DNA of 64,000 nucleotides from an uncultured Hymenobacter sp. (GTDB taxonomy: Bacteria > Bacteroidota > Bacteroidia > Cytophagales > Hymenobacteraceae), in the NCBI GenBank assembly GCA_913776615.1, contig CAJYPK010000027.1:1-64000 (forward strand). Reading direction: 5' to 3'. Position numbers and translations under genes: made by a program. The first letter of the stretch is position 1. Every line of letters starts with the position of its first letter. A model generated the notes under the pieces. It was not told the DNA's origin, searched no databases, and worked only from the letters and a program-made list of their open reading frames with translations. This document shows, in pieces, positions 44,013 through 51,568 of the stretch.

Positions 44013-45422
44013 CTAATAGTTAGCAATTTTAAATGAGGCGTCCTTCGTCGGAAAACCCAGCGTAAAGACGGTCCCTTGCCCCAGCTCACTCGTCACGCTC
44101 CGCTCGATACCCAGCAAGTCGCAGGCCTTGGCCACGATGGAAAGGCCCAGCCCGGTGCCCTCGATGTGCTTGTGCGCCAGCGCCTCGGAGCGATAAAGTG
44201 GGTCGAAGATGCGCGCCAGGTCGTCGGGTCGAATGCCGATACCCTGGTCGGCAATGGTGCACCGGAGCCGCGGGCCAGCCGCGGCCAGCGTCACCGTAAT
44301 GGTGGAGCCGGCCGGCGAATATTTGATGGCGTTGGCTAGCACGTTGTCCAGAATTAAATCGACCAGGTAAGGGTCTGAGACGATGGGCGCGGTGCCCTCG
44401 TCCTGGACCTCTACCCGGATGTGCTTGGCGCTGAGGTCGGCGCGGCGGCGGTGCAGTACCTCGTGCACGCCGCCGGCCACGCTCAGCTCCTGGCGGCTCA
44501 GGCGCTGGCTGGGGCCGTCGAAGCGGGCCAGCAGCAACAACTGCTCCACGAGGCGCGTGAGGCGGTCGATTTCGCCCATGCCCAGCCGGATGCTGGCCAC
44601 GTATTCATCCGCGCTGCGAGGCTTACGAAGTAGTACTTCGAAAGTGCCGCGCAGCACGGCCAGCGGCGTACGCAGCTCGTGCGAGGCATCGGCCGTAAAC
44701 TGCTTTTCGCGGGCCACGGCCTGCTCCACGCGGTGCAGCAGGCCGTTGATGGCGCTGGCCAGCGTGTGCAGCTCGTCGGGCCGCGGGGGCAGGGCAATAC
44801 GCTCAGCTAAATTGCTGCGCGTGATGCGGTTGGTAGTGGCCGTAATCTCGGCAATGGGCGCGATGCTGCGCCCCGCCAGCCGCCGGGCGCTGCCAAACAG
44901 CGCCAGCAGGACCACCGGATACGAGCCCAGCAGCACCAGTCCCAGGCTGGCCAGCACGTGCTGCGCGGCCTCCGACGAAATAGCTGCCAGCAGGTAGCCC
45001 ACCGCCCGCCCATCCTGCGAAAGCCGCACCTGCACCTGCCGGATAGCCGTGCCCCGCAGCTGCGCATCGAAGGGCCGCCGCCCGGCCGGCGTAGCGTCGA
45101 AGGGTAATTGCTCGCCCTTGAGATTGGGCGAGCGTTCGAGCAGCCGCCCCTGCGCGTCGGTGAGCTGAATAAATACCGGGTCAACCTGCACTTCGCGGTG
45201 TTCGCGCTCCTCCCATTCCTCGCGGTTCGTGAAGCGGGCCGTGCCGCCCGTCACGCTCACTTCCTGCAAGTGCTTGGCCACCTCGTAGCGCAAATTCGTA
45301 TCGAGGTCGAGGTACACGCGGTGGCGCACCACCCCAAACACCACCAGGTAGGCCGCCGCAACCAGTGCGGCCGTAGCCAGCACGTAGTACAGGGCGATGC
45401 GGTCCTTGAAGCGCAGGTGCAT
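44013..45422 (-). CDS. Sensor histidine kinase of an OmpR-type two-component system
   Basis: Protein of 469 residues. Membrane helix at about 10-32, extracytoplasmic domain to about 150, second helix at 152-176, HAMP domain, HisKA with phospho-acceptor His247 in DASHELRTPLAVL, and an ATPase domain with DNVLANAIKYS, DQGIGIRPDD and GTGLGLSIV. The sensing domain has an acidic run at residues 68-78 (EEWEEREHREV) with overlapping ExxE patterns. ExxE motifs bind Fe(III) in PmrB, so metal sensing is possible here; this is inference. The gene starts one base after the regulator's stop. Confidence 0.92.
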   Translation of the reverse strand: MHLRFKDRIALYYVLATAALVAAAYLVVFGVVRHRVYLDLDTNLRYEVAKHLQEVSVTGGTARFTNREEWEEREHREVQVDPVFIQLTDAQGRLLERSPNLKGEQLPFDATPAGRRPFDAQLRGTAIRQVQVRLSQDGRAVGYLLAAISSEAAQHVLASLGLVLLGSYPVVLLALFGSARRLAGRSIAPIAEITATTNRITRSNLAERIALPPRPDELHTLASAINGLLHRVEQAVAREKQFTADASHELRTPLAVLRGTFEVLLRKPRSADEYVASIRLGMGEIDRLTRLVEQLLLLARFDGPSQRLSRQELSVAGGVHEVLHRRRADLSAKHIRVEVQDEGTAPIVSDPYLVDLILDNVLANAIKYSPAGSTITVTLAAAGPRLRCTIADQGIGIRPDDLARIFDPLYRSEALAHKHIEGTGLGLSIVAKACDLLGIERSVTSELGQGTVFTLGFPTKDASFKIANY

Positions 45423-45423
45423 A

Positions 45424-46089
45424 TTAGTCGCGGGCGGCGTAGCCCACGCCGCGAATGGTTTGCAGGTAGTCGTCGTCCTTGCTCAGACCCAGCTTCTTGC
45501 GCAGCGCGTTCATGTATACGTCGATTACGCCGGTGTTGTATTCGAAGTGAATGTCCCACACGTTTTCGATGAGCTGGCGGCGGCGGCAGACTTTACCCTT
45601 GTGGCGCAGCAGGTATTCGAGCAGGGCAAATTCCTTCTGGGTCAGGCTGATTTCCTGCCCGTGCTTGCTCACCTGGTGGGTACTCACGTCGAGCACGATG
45701 GGGCCGAGGGTGAAGCGCTCAAGCGGCCGCCCCGCCGGCCGCAGCTGCACCCGAATGCGCTCCAGCAGTTCGTCGAAGTGAAATGGCTTCTTGATGTAGT
45801 CGTTGGCCCCCGCCTGCAAGCCCGCCACGGTGTCGGCGACGGTATCGCGGGCCGTCAGAAAAATCAGGGGCGTCGTGCTGCCGCTGGCCCGCAGCTGGCG
45901 GCACACTTCCAGGCCGGTAAGGCCGGGTAGCATCCAATCGACGAGCAGCAGGGCGTAGGGCTGGGTCTGGGCCTGGGCCAAGCCCTCGGGGCCGCTGGCT
46001 ACCACGTCTACTTCATAAGCCTCCTCCTCTAATCCCTGCTTTAAAAACCGGGCAATACCCGGCTCGTCTTCGATAATCAGTAAGCGCAT
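45424..46089 (-). CDS. OmpR-family response regulator
   Basis: ATG at 46089 gives 221 residues; an upstream TTG at 46098 adds only three. Receiver with acidic residues in LIIEDE, phospho-acceptor Asp51 (LLVDWMLPG), Thr in FLTARD and Lys in YIKKPFHFDE. The C-terminal winged helix (about 125-221) has ISLTQKEFALLEYLLRHKG and IDVYMNALRKKLG, the OmpR/PhoB recognition layout. It forms an operon with the kinase. TTAAG boxes lie between its start and the divergent Dps-like gene, so control of that gene and of itself is likely. Confidence 0.94.
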   Translation of the reverse strand: MRLLIIEDEPGIARFLKQGLEEEAYEVDVVASGPEGLAQAQTQPYALLLVDWMLPGLTGLEVCRQLRASGSTTPLIFLTARDTVADTVAGLQAGANDYIKKPFHFDELLERIRVQLRPAGRPLERFTLGPIVLDVSTHQVSKHGQEISLTQKEFALLEYLLRHKGKVCRRRQLIENVWDIHFEYNTGVIDVYMNALRKKLGLSKDDDYLQTIRGVGYAARD

Positions 46090-46150
46090 ACGCGGCAAGT
46101 AACGACGCAGAAGCGCCGCCGGCCACCCCGACCAGCCGGGGTGGTGGGCA

Positions 46151-46189
46151 TTTAAGCTGATTTTAAGAATCTACTAAGAAAGCCCTAAG
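46151..46189. promoter_or_regulatory. Quadruple PmrA-like box between the regulator and Dps-like genes
   Basis: TTTAAG-N5-TTTAAG-N5-ACTAAG-N5-CCTAAG: cores TTAAG, TTAAG, CTAAG, CTAAG begin at 46152, 46163, 46174 and 46185, exactly 11 bases apart. Head-to-tail sites with one-turn spacing are typical of OmpR/PhoB/PmrA regulators. Confidence 0.7.
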
Positions 46190-46263
46190 GTAAGGTCCCG
46201 TTACAGGCGCAACTAACCCCAACGGTACCGCCCGGTGCCGCCCTTCCTTTTCCCGCTCCTTTT

Positions 46264-46914
46264 ATGAAAGCCTATCTGCTGGCCGCTACCGTGGCCCTGC
46301 TCGCGGCCACTGCGCCCCAGGCCCAGGCCCAAAGCCGCCGTGCCGCCCAAACGCCGCCCCCGCCGCCCGCTGGCATGGCCGCGCCCATGAACACGCCCGC
46401 GCCGCCCCCCGCCACCAACGGCCAGCTCGACTACCGCAACCCCGCCGCCGACCCGCTCATTCCGGTCGAGGCCGATAAGCGCAAGCCCGTCACCGACGAC
46501 CTGCAAGCTACCGTAGTGGAGCTGCTGGAGCTCTACCACGAATCGAAGCAGTGCCACTGGAACCTGCGCGGCCCGCTCTATTTGCCGTTGCACGAGCAGC
46601 TGCAAGACAACGCCGATGCCTACCTTAAATACGCTGACATCCTGGCCGAGCGCGTGCTGCAAGTAGGTAATCCCGTCGATGGCCGCACCGCCGTGGTCGC
46701 CGCCACCGCCAACTTGGGCGAGTTTCCCGGTGGCTACCTCTCCGATAAGCAGGTGCTCATTCTCATGACCGAGCGCATCACCGCCGTGGCCCGGCGCGTG
46801 CGCCAGCGCATCGACCACCTGAGCAAAGTCGATGAGGTGACTTCCAACCAGTTGCAGGAACTAAGCTACGAGCTCGACAAGCACGTGTGGAAGTTTCGCG
46901 TGCATATGCAGTAA
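46264..46914 (+). CDS. Exported Dps-like ferritin-family protein
   Basis: Protein of 216 residues. Residues 1-22 are a signal peptide (LLAATVALLAATAPQAQA), and 28-52 a proline-rich linker. The Dps-like four-helix part starts near 78. KQCHWNLRGPLYLPLHEQL gives His98 and His110, and YADILAER gives Asp125 and Glu129. Their spacing (12, 27 and 31 residues) equals that of the ferroxidase ligands His31, His43, Asp58 and Glu62 of Dps. Canonical Dps is cytoplasmic and binds DNA; an exported version would more likely store or detoxify iron or peroxide in the periplasm. It is divergent from the two-component system and has its boxes upstream. Confidence 0.85.
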   Translation: MKAYLLAATVALLAATAPQAQAQSRRAAQTPPPPPAGMAAPMNTPAPPPATNGQLDYRNPAADPLIPVEADKRKPVTDDLQATVVELLELYHESKQCHWNLRGPLYLPLHEQLQDNADAYLKYADILAERVLQVGNPVDGRTAVVAATANLGEFPGGYLSDKQVLILMTERITAVARRVRQRIDHLSKVDEVTSNQLQELSYELDKHVWKFRVHMQ

Positions 46915-47027
46915 GCGCCAGCCCCCGGGTGGAAACGAGCTCGTAACTACCGACGAGTTAGCGGCGTATGCCGCCCAGTTTCCGCCCGGGGGCTTTTGCG
47001 CCCGGCCGGCCATCCCTTTTTTGCGCA

Positions 47028-47813
47028 GTGGACTGGATTTACGCCGTACCCAACTGGTTTCTATTTGTTTGCTGTTGCAGCGCCACGCTGCTTTTCTCGG
47101 TGGCGGGCATGTTACTGCTGCGGCCCTGGGTGCGTGCCCACGTCCAGGATTCGGCCGAGCACAATGACTTGGTAAGCTACTTCCTGGGCGTGTCGGGCGT
47201 GATTTACGGCATCCTGCTGGGGCTGGTGGCCGCCGGTGTGTGGAGCAATTCGCAAACCCTCTCGGGCCAGGTCGATAACGAGGCCACCATCACGGCGGCG
47301 CTCTACCAGGATATGGCGACTTACCCACCCGCTGCCCGCCAGCTATATCAGCAGGAACTGAAAACCTACGTCCGGTCGGTCATCAACCAAGACTGGCCCG
47401 AGCACCACCGGGGCATTGTGCCCCAGGAAAGCAGTAAAATCCTGCGCACTTTCAAAAACGATTTCCTGGCCTTCGATCCGCCTACGCCACGCCTGCAAAT
47501 CGTGCATCAGCAGGCGATCAACCAAGTAAATGAGTTACTGCTGGCCCATCGCCTGCGCCTGCGCGGCGACCAGGCCAACCTGCCGCCCCTGCTGTGGTGG
47601 GTACTCATCCTGGGGGCCGCCATCAACGTGGCCATCTCCTGGTTTTTCTACGCCGAAGACACCACCCACCAGCTAGCCCTCACCTGCCTGATTGCAATGC
47701 TACTAGGCGCGCTACTCTTCCTAACCGCCGCCATGGACAACCCCTTCCGCGGCGATTTCAGCGTCGATGCCAGCGCCTTTGAGTCTGTCCTCTACGAAAT
47801 GGTAAATTACTGA
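47028..47813 (+). CDS. DUF4239 (bestrophin-like) membrane protein
   Basis: GTG at 47028 gives 261 residues beginning MDWIYAVPNWFLF; an ATG at 46968 would add 20 residues of proline/glycine-rich sequence that do not look like part of the family. Two N-terminal membrane helices, a soluble helical middle (about 85-185) with NEATITAALYQDMATYPP, and two C-terminal helices (WWVLILGAAINVAISWFFY, LALTCLIAMLLGALLFLT) followed by DNPFRGDFSV, a typical DUF4239 ending. The function is unknown; a channel role is only suggested by fold predictions of the family. Confidence 0.75.
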   Translation: MDWIYAVPNWFLFVCCCSATLLFSVAGMLLLRPWVRAHVQDSAEHNDLVSYFLGVSGVIYGILLGLVAAGVWSNSQTLSGQVDNEATITAALYQDMATYPPAARQLYQQELKTYVRSVINQDWPEHHRGIVPQESSKILRTFKNDFLAFDPPTPRLQIVHQQAINQVNELLLAHRLRLRGDQANLPPLLWWVLILGAAINVAISWFFYAEDTTHQLALTCLIAMLLGALLFLTAAMDNPFRGDFSVDASAFESVLYEMVNY

Positions 47814-47892
47814 AAATGCAGAGAGAAAATGTGTAGATGTAATAGTTGGTAAATGTAGTAGTATTGAAACTTAAAATTGCTAATGTGCTAAA

Positions 47893-47960
47893 AGCTATTA
47901 TCCCACAAAACGGCCTGTCATTGCGAGCGCAATGACAGGCCGTTTTGTGGGATAATAGCT
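47893..47960. terminator. Perfect 32-base stem between converging genes
   Basis: Arms 47893-47924 and 47929-47960 are exact reverse complements with the 4-base loop GAGC. The tip (TGTCATTGCGAGCGCAATGACA) reuses the core of the repeat at 30531. It may act as a bidirectional terminator although no long T-tract follows. Confidence 0.7.
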
Positions 47961-47970
47961 AACGTGCAAT

Positions 47971-47998
47971 CGGTTAAATCCGTTAAATCCGTTAAATC
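47971..47998. repeat. AATCCGTTA tandem repeat overlapping the mtaB stop
   Basis: Three copies of a GTTAAATCC-type unit. The TAA stop of mtaB (47994-47992) lies inside the repeat. Same unit as at 35355-35376. Confidence 0.7.
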
Positions 47999-49341
47999 AG
48001 CGGTTCTAGGATCCCCACTTCCTCCGCTTCCATCAGCCCCAGCGCGTTCACGTGCGCCAGGCGCAGCGGCTTGATTTCCCCCACCAGCAGCGGGTCGTAC
48101 TTGGCCGCCACGCGGATGTAATTAGGCGTGTAGCCCTCCACGCGGCCATCGGTAATATCATCCTCAAACAATACCTCCGTGACCAGCCCGGCGTGCTGCT
48201 CATAAAAGGCCCGCTTTTTCTTTTCCGATAGGCTGCGCAGCTGCGTGGTGCGCTCGGTGCGTACGCGCTCGGGTACTCGACCGGGCAGGGTAGGAGCCAG
48301 CGTATTAGCCCGCTCCGAATACGGAAACACGTGCAGGTAGCTGATGGGCAGCTCGTTGAGGAAGTGGTAAGTTTCCAGAAAATCCGCCTCCGTCTCGCCC
48401 GGGAAGCCCACGATAACGTCTACCCCAATGCCCGCGTGCGGCATCACTTCCTTGATGCGGGCCACGCGGTCGGCGTAGAGGGCGCGGCGGTAGCGGCGGC
48501 GCATGAGGCCCAGAATCTTATCCGACCCGCTTTGCAGCGGCAGGTGGAAGTGCGGCATGAAGCGCGACGAGGCCGCCACGGTCTGGATGATCTCGTCGGT
48601 GAGCAAATTGGGCTCGCACGAGCTGATGCGGTAGCGGCGAATGCCCTCCACATTATCCAATGCCTGCACCAGCTGAGTGAAGTTCTCGCGGCGCTCCCGC
48701 TCGGGGCCCTGCAAGCCAAAATCGCCCAGGTTGACGCCCGTGAGCACGATTTCCTGCACGCCCTGGCGGGCCAGCGTTTCCACGCGCTCGACCACCGAGG
48801 CGATGCTGCCCGAGCGGCTGGCCCCGCGGGCCAGCGGAATGGTGCAAAACGAGCACGAGTAATCGCAGCCGTCCTGCACCTTCAAGAAGGTACGGGTGCG
48901 CTCGCCCAGCGACTGCGCCGGGTGAAACTCGTGCGCCGCGCTGATGGGCGAGGCAAACACCCGGCCCGGCCCGGCCGCCGCGCCCGGGGCCGGCAACTCT
49001 AACTCAGATAAAATCTCGGCCAGCCGGAATTTCTCGGCCGCGCCCAGCACGGCCCCCACGCCGGGGATGTTGGCAATTTCCTCGGGCTTGAGTTGGGCGT
49101 AGCAGCCCACGATGGCCACGAAGGCGTTGGGATTGTGCTTGCGGGCCTGCTGCACCACGCGCCGACACTTGCGGTCGGCGTGGTCGGTGACGGAGCAGGT
49201 ATTCACGACGTACACGTCGGCCCCCTGCTCAAACTCGACGCGGCGCACGCCGCGCTCCTCAAACTGCCGGCCCAGGGCCGCCGATTCGGAGAAGTTGAGC
49301 TTGCAGCCCAGGGTATAAAAAGCAACGGTTTGCGGAGTCAT
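47992..49341 (-). CDS. mtaB: tRNA t6A37 methylthiotransferase MtaB
   Basis: Protein of 449 residues. The N-terminal UPF0004 domain has three cluster cysteines (FYTLGCKLN, VVNTCSVTDHA, AIVGCYAQLKPEE). The radical-SAM domain has CDYSCSFCTIPLARG (CxxxCxxC), and a TRAM-like C-terminus holds VEGYTPNYIRVAAKYD. It converts N6-threonylcarbamoyladenosine at position 37 of certain tRNAs into the 2-methylthio form, using two [4Fe-4S] clusters. The shorter N-terminus and HxDRKC segment favour MtaB over MiaB or RimO. A palindromic stem lies beyond its stop. Confidence 0.95.
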   Translation of the reverse strand: MTPQTVAFYTLGCKLNFSESAALGRQFEERGVRRVEFEQGADVYVVNTCSVTDHADRKCRRVVQQARKHNPNAFVAIVGCYAQLKPEEIANIPGVGAVLGAAEKFRLAEILSELELPAPGAAAGPGRVFASPISAAHEFHPAQSLGERTRTFLKVQDGCDYSCSFCTIPLARGASRSGSIASVVERVETLARQGVQEIVLTGVNLGDFGLQGPERERRENFTQLVQALDNVEGIRRYRISSCEPNLLTDEIIQTVAASSRFMPHFHLPLQSGSDKILGLMRRRYRRALYADRVARIKEVMPHAGIGVDVIVGFPGETEADFLETYHFLNELPISYLHVFPYSERANTLAPTLPGRVPERVRTERTTQLRSLSEKKKRAFYEQHAGLVTEVLFEDDITDGRVEGYTPNYIRVAAKYDPLLVGEIKPLRLAHVNALGLMEAEEVGILEPLI

Positions 49342-49424
49342 AAGCTTGCAAAGATACGGCTAGCTCGTTGGCTGGCCGATACATGCGGCGAGGCAGGTAG
49401 CCCGCCAGCGGAGCTTTACCTAAC

Positions 49425-49456
49425 AAAAAAGCCGGAGCAACGGCTCCGGCTTTTTA
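49425..49456 (-). terminator. Intrinsic terminator hairpin
   Basis: AAAAAAGCCGGAGC and GGCTCCGGCTTTTT form a GC stem flanked by A and T tracts. It lies after amtB in the minus direction, so it probably ends the porin-amtB transcript before mtaB. Confidence 0.8.
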
Positions 49457-49500
49457 AAAAATAGTACAGCACTCAGTTTAGTTTGCTTTATCACTTGGGC

Positions 49501-49536
49501 TGTAACACCAAGCTCCAGCTTGGTGAGGCGTTAGGG
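49501..49536. repeat. Half copy of the ACACCAAGCTCCAGCTTGGTG repeat
   Basis: 36 bases identical in reverse complement to 41489-41524. Only one arm is present, so it may be a remnant. Confidence 0.8.
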
Positions 49537-49563
49537 CGTGTCCGCTGAGCAGATCATTTCCCG

Positions 49564-50892
49564 CTAAGCACCGGCAAACAGTTGCTCCTCGTGCTGACTC
49601 ACGTCGAGGCCCAGGCGCTCTTCCTCGGCCGATACGCGCAGCGGCGTGATGAGGTCGGTGAGCTTGAGCAGCGCGAACGACGCGCCGAAGGTGAAGACGG
49701 AAACAATCACCAGGGCCAGCATGTGCTTCAAAAACAGCTCGGTGCCACCGTAGGCCAGGCCGTCAACGGCCGCCGAATTCACGGCTTTGCTGGCGAAGAT
49801 GCCGGTCATGATCAGGCCCACCATGCCGCCGATGCCGTGGCAGGGGAATACGTCGAGGGTATCGTCGAGGCGCGACTTGGAGCGCAGGTGCGCGAAGAAG
49901 TTGCTCGTAGCGCCGGCAATCACCCCAATGAAGATGCTCACCGGGATCGTCACGTAGCCCGAGGCGGGCGTAATGGCCACCAGCCCCACCACGGCCCCAA
50001 TGCAGAAGCCCAGTGCCGACAGTTTTTTGCCCCGCGCCACGTCAAACAGAATCCAGGCCAGGCCGGCGGCCGAGGCAGCCACGTTGGTAGTGGCGAAGGC
50101 GCTCACGGCCAGCGGGCTGGCCCCCACGGCCGAGCCGGCGTTGAAGCCGAACCAGCCAAACCATAGCAGGCCCGTGCCCAGCAGCACGAAGGGAATGTTG
50201 GCCGGGGGTAATACCTGCTCGCTGCCGTGCGTAAAGCGCGGCTTGAGGTAGATGGCCGAGGCCAGCGCGGCCCAGCCGGCCGACATGTGCACCACGGTGC
50301 CGCCCGCAAAGTCGAGCACACCCAGCTTGAAGAGGAAGCCGTCGGGGTGCCAGGTCCAGTGGGCCAGCGGGGCGTACACGAGCACGCTGAAGAGCACAAT
50401 AAATACGATGTACGACTTGAAGTTGATGCGCTCGGCCATTGAGCCCGTGATGAGGGCGGGGGTGATGATGGCGAATTTCATTTGGAAAAACGCGAATAGC
50501 ACCAGCGGAATGGTAGTGGCCAGCGACCAGGGCTTGCCATCCAGCACCCCTTTAAAGAGGAAGAACGTGCGCGGGTCGCCCACGAAGCCGCCGATGGAAT
50601 CGCCAAACGCCAGGCTGAAGCCCACCACCACCCACAGCAGGCTGATGATGCCCATCGCCACGAAGCTTTGCAGCATGGTTGAAATCACGTTCTTAGAGTT
50701 CACCATGCCGCCGTAGAAGAAGGCCAGGCCGGGCGTCATGAGCAGTACCAGGGCCGTGGCGCACAGCATCCAGGCGGTATCGCCGGTGTTGATGCCCTCG
50801 GTCACGATTTTGGTGGGCAGGGCCGGCATCAGCGTGGCCAGGAGCCCCACGGCCAGCAACAGAAATAAGGGAATGTAATTAGGTTTTTGCAT
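49564..50892 (-). CDS. amtB: Ammonium transporter AmtB
   Basis: Protein of 442 residues with a signal-like first helix and about eleven membrane segments. GDTAWMLCATALVLLMTPGL and FFYGGMVNSKNVISTML are the classical Amt N-terminal block. The twin pore histidines lie in GGTVVHMSAGWAAL and FPCHGIGGMVGLI (equivalents of E. coli His168 and His318). It carries ammonium across the inner membrane. It is preceded by a DUF4468 gene and a porin gene in the same direction, with type III glutamine synthetase divergent. No PII (glnK) gene is adjacent, which is unusual for amtB. Confidence 0.95.
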   Translation of the reverse strand: MQKPNYIPLFLLLAVGLLATLMPALPTKIVTEGINTGDTAWMLCATALVLLMTPGLAFFYGGMVNSKNVISTMLQSFVAMGIISLLWVVVGFSLAFGDSIGGFVGDPRTFFLFKGVLDGKPWSLATTIPLVLFAFFQMKFAIITPALITGSMAERINFKSYIVFIVLFSVLVYAPLAHWTWHPDGFLFKLGVLDFAGGTVVHMSAGWAALASAIYLKPRFTHGSEQVLPPANIPFVLLGTGLLWFGWFGFNAGSAVGASPLAVSAFATTNVAASAAGLAWILFDVARGKKLSALGFCIGAVVGLVAITPASGYVTIPVSIFIGVIAGATSNFFAHLRSKSRLDDTLDVFPCHGIGGMVGLIMTGIFASKAVNSAAVDGLAYGGTELFLKHMLALVIVSVFTFGASFALLKLTDLITPLRVSAEEERLGLDVSQHEEQLFAGA

Positions 50893-50943
50893 AAAGAGTA
50901 GGGGGTAAAAAGGTGAAAGAGAGTAAAAAACAAGAATAAAGGC

Positions 50944-51507
50944 CTACCACTCGGCGGTGGGGCGCGGCTGCTGGGCGACGGGCTTGGGCACGGCGAGCAT
51001 CGCAGTTTTAAGCTCGGCGGCGAAGCCTTCCACCGCCTGGCGGGCGGCCTGGCGGTGGTCGTCCCAGAGCTTTTGCCAGCCGGCGGCCGTCGGCTCTTCG
51101 AGTGGCTTAGTTTTGCCGGTGGGCACGAAGCGGTAGTTGCGGTCCTCGTGGTAGTAGGCAAACACGAAGTCGCTGAACTGCTGGCGGTAGCGGCCGTTTT
51201 TGACCTCCACCGTCAAGTGGTACTGAATTTTACCATGCAGCTTTTTGGAGATGTAGCCCCGGTCGTACACCGCGAAGGCGTTGGTCGCCACCAGGCGGCC
51301 AGCCGCGGAGTCGGCCGTCGTGAGTACGTAGCCCCGGCGGTGCAGCCAGGCCTTGGCGTGGGCGTAGAGCAGGCCGGCGCGCAGGCTATCGGCGGGCACC
51401 ACTTCGTAGAAGGCCACCCGGCCGCGCTCGTCGGTGGGCAGCGCCTGGCCGTGGGCCGCAAAAGTCAGCAGCCACCCCAGCGCCAGCAAGCAAAGCAGTG
51501 CGCGCAT
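50944..51507 (-). CDS. DUF4468-type secreted protein
   Basis: Protein of 187 residues with signal peptide MRALLCLLALGWLLTFAAHG. The mature part has RVAFYEVVPADSLRAGLLYA, AKAWLHRRGYVLTTADSAAG and YHLTVEVKNGRYRQQFSDFV, the alternating strand/helix pattern of the TBP-like DUF4468 domain common in Bacteroidota. The function is unknown. It lies between the porin gene (61 bases) and amtB (51 bases), so it belongs to the same operon and may be a periplasmic accessory in nitrogen uptake; that role is inference. Confidence 0.75.
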   Translation of the reverse strand: MRALLCLLALGWLLTFAAHGQALPTDERGRVAFYEVVPADSLRAGLLYAHAKAWLHRRGYVLTTADSAAGRLVATNAFAVYDRGYISKKLHGKIQYHLTVEVKNGRYRQQFSDFVFAYYHEDRNYRFVPTGKTKPLEEPTAAGWQKLWDDHRQAARQAVEGFAAELKTAMLAVPKPVAQQPRPTAEW

Positions 51508-51568
51508 CAGTAAAACTCAGTAAGTGAAGAGAAAAGCGCCCGGTACCGCCCCGGGCCCGCCCGGCGGG

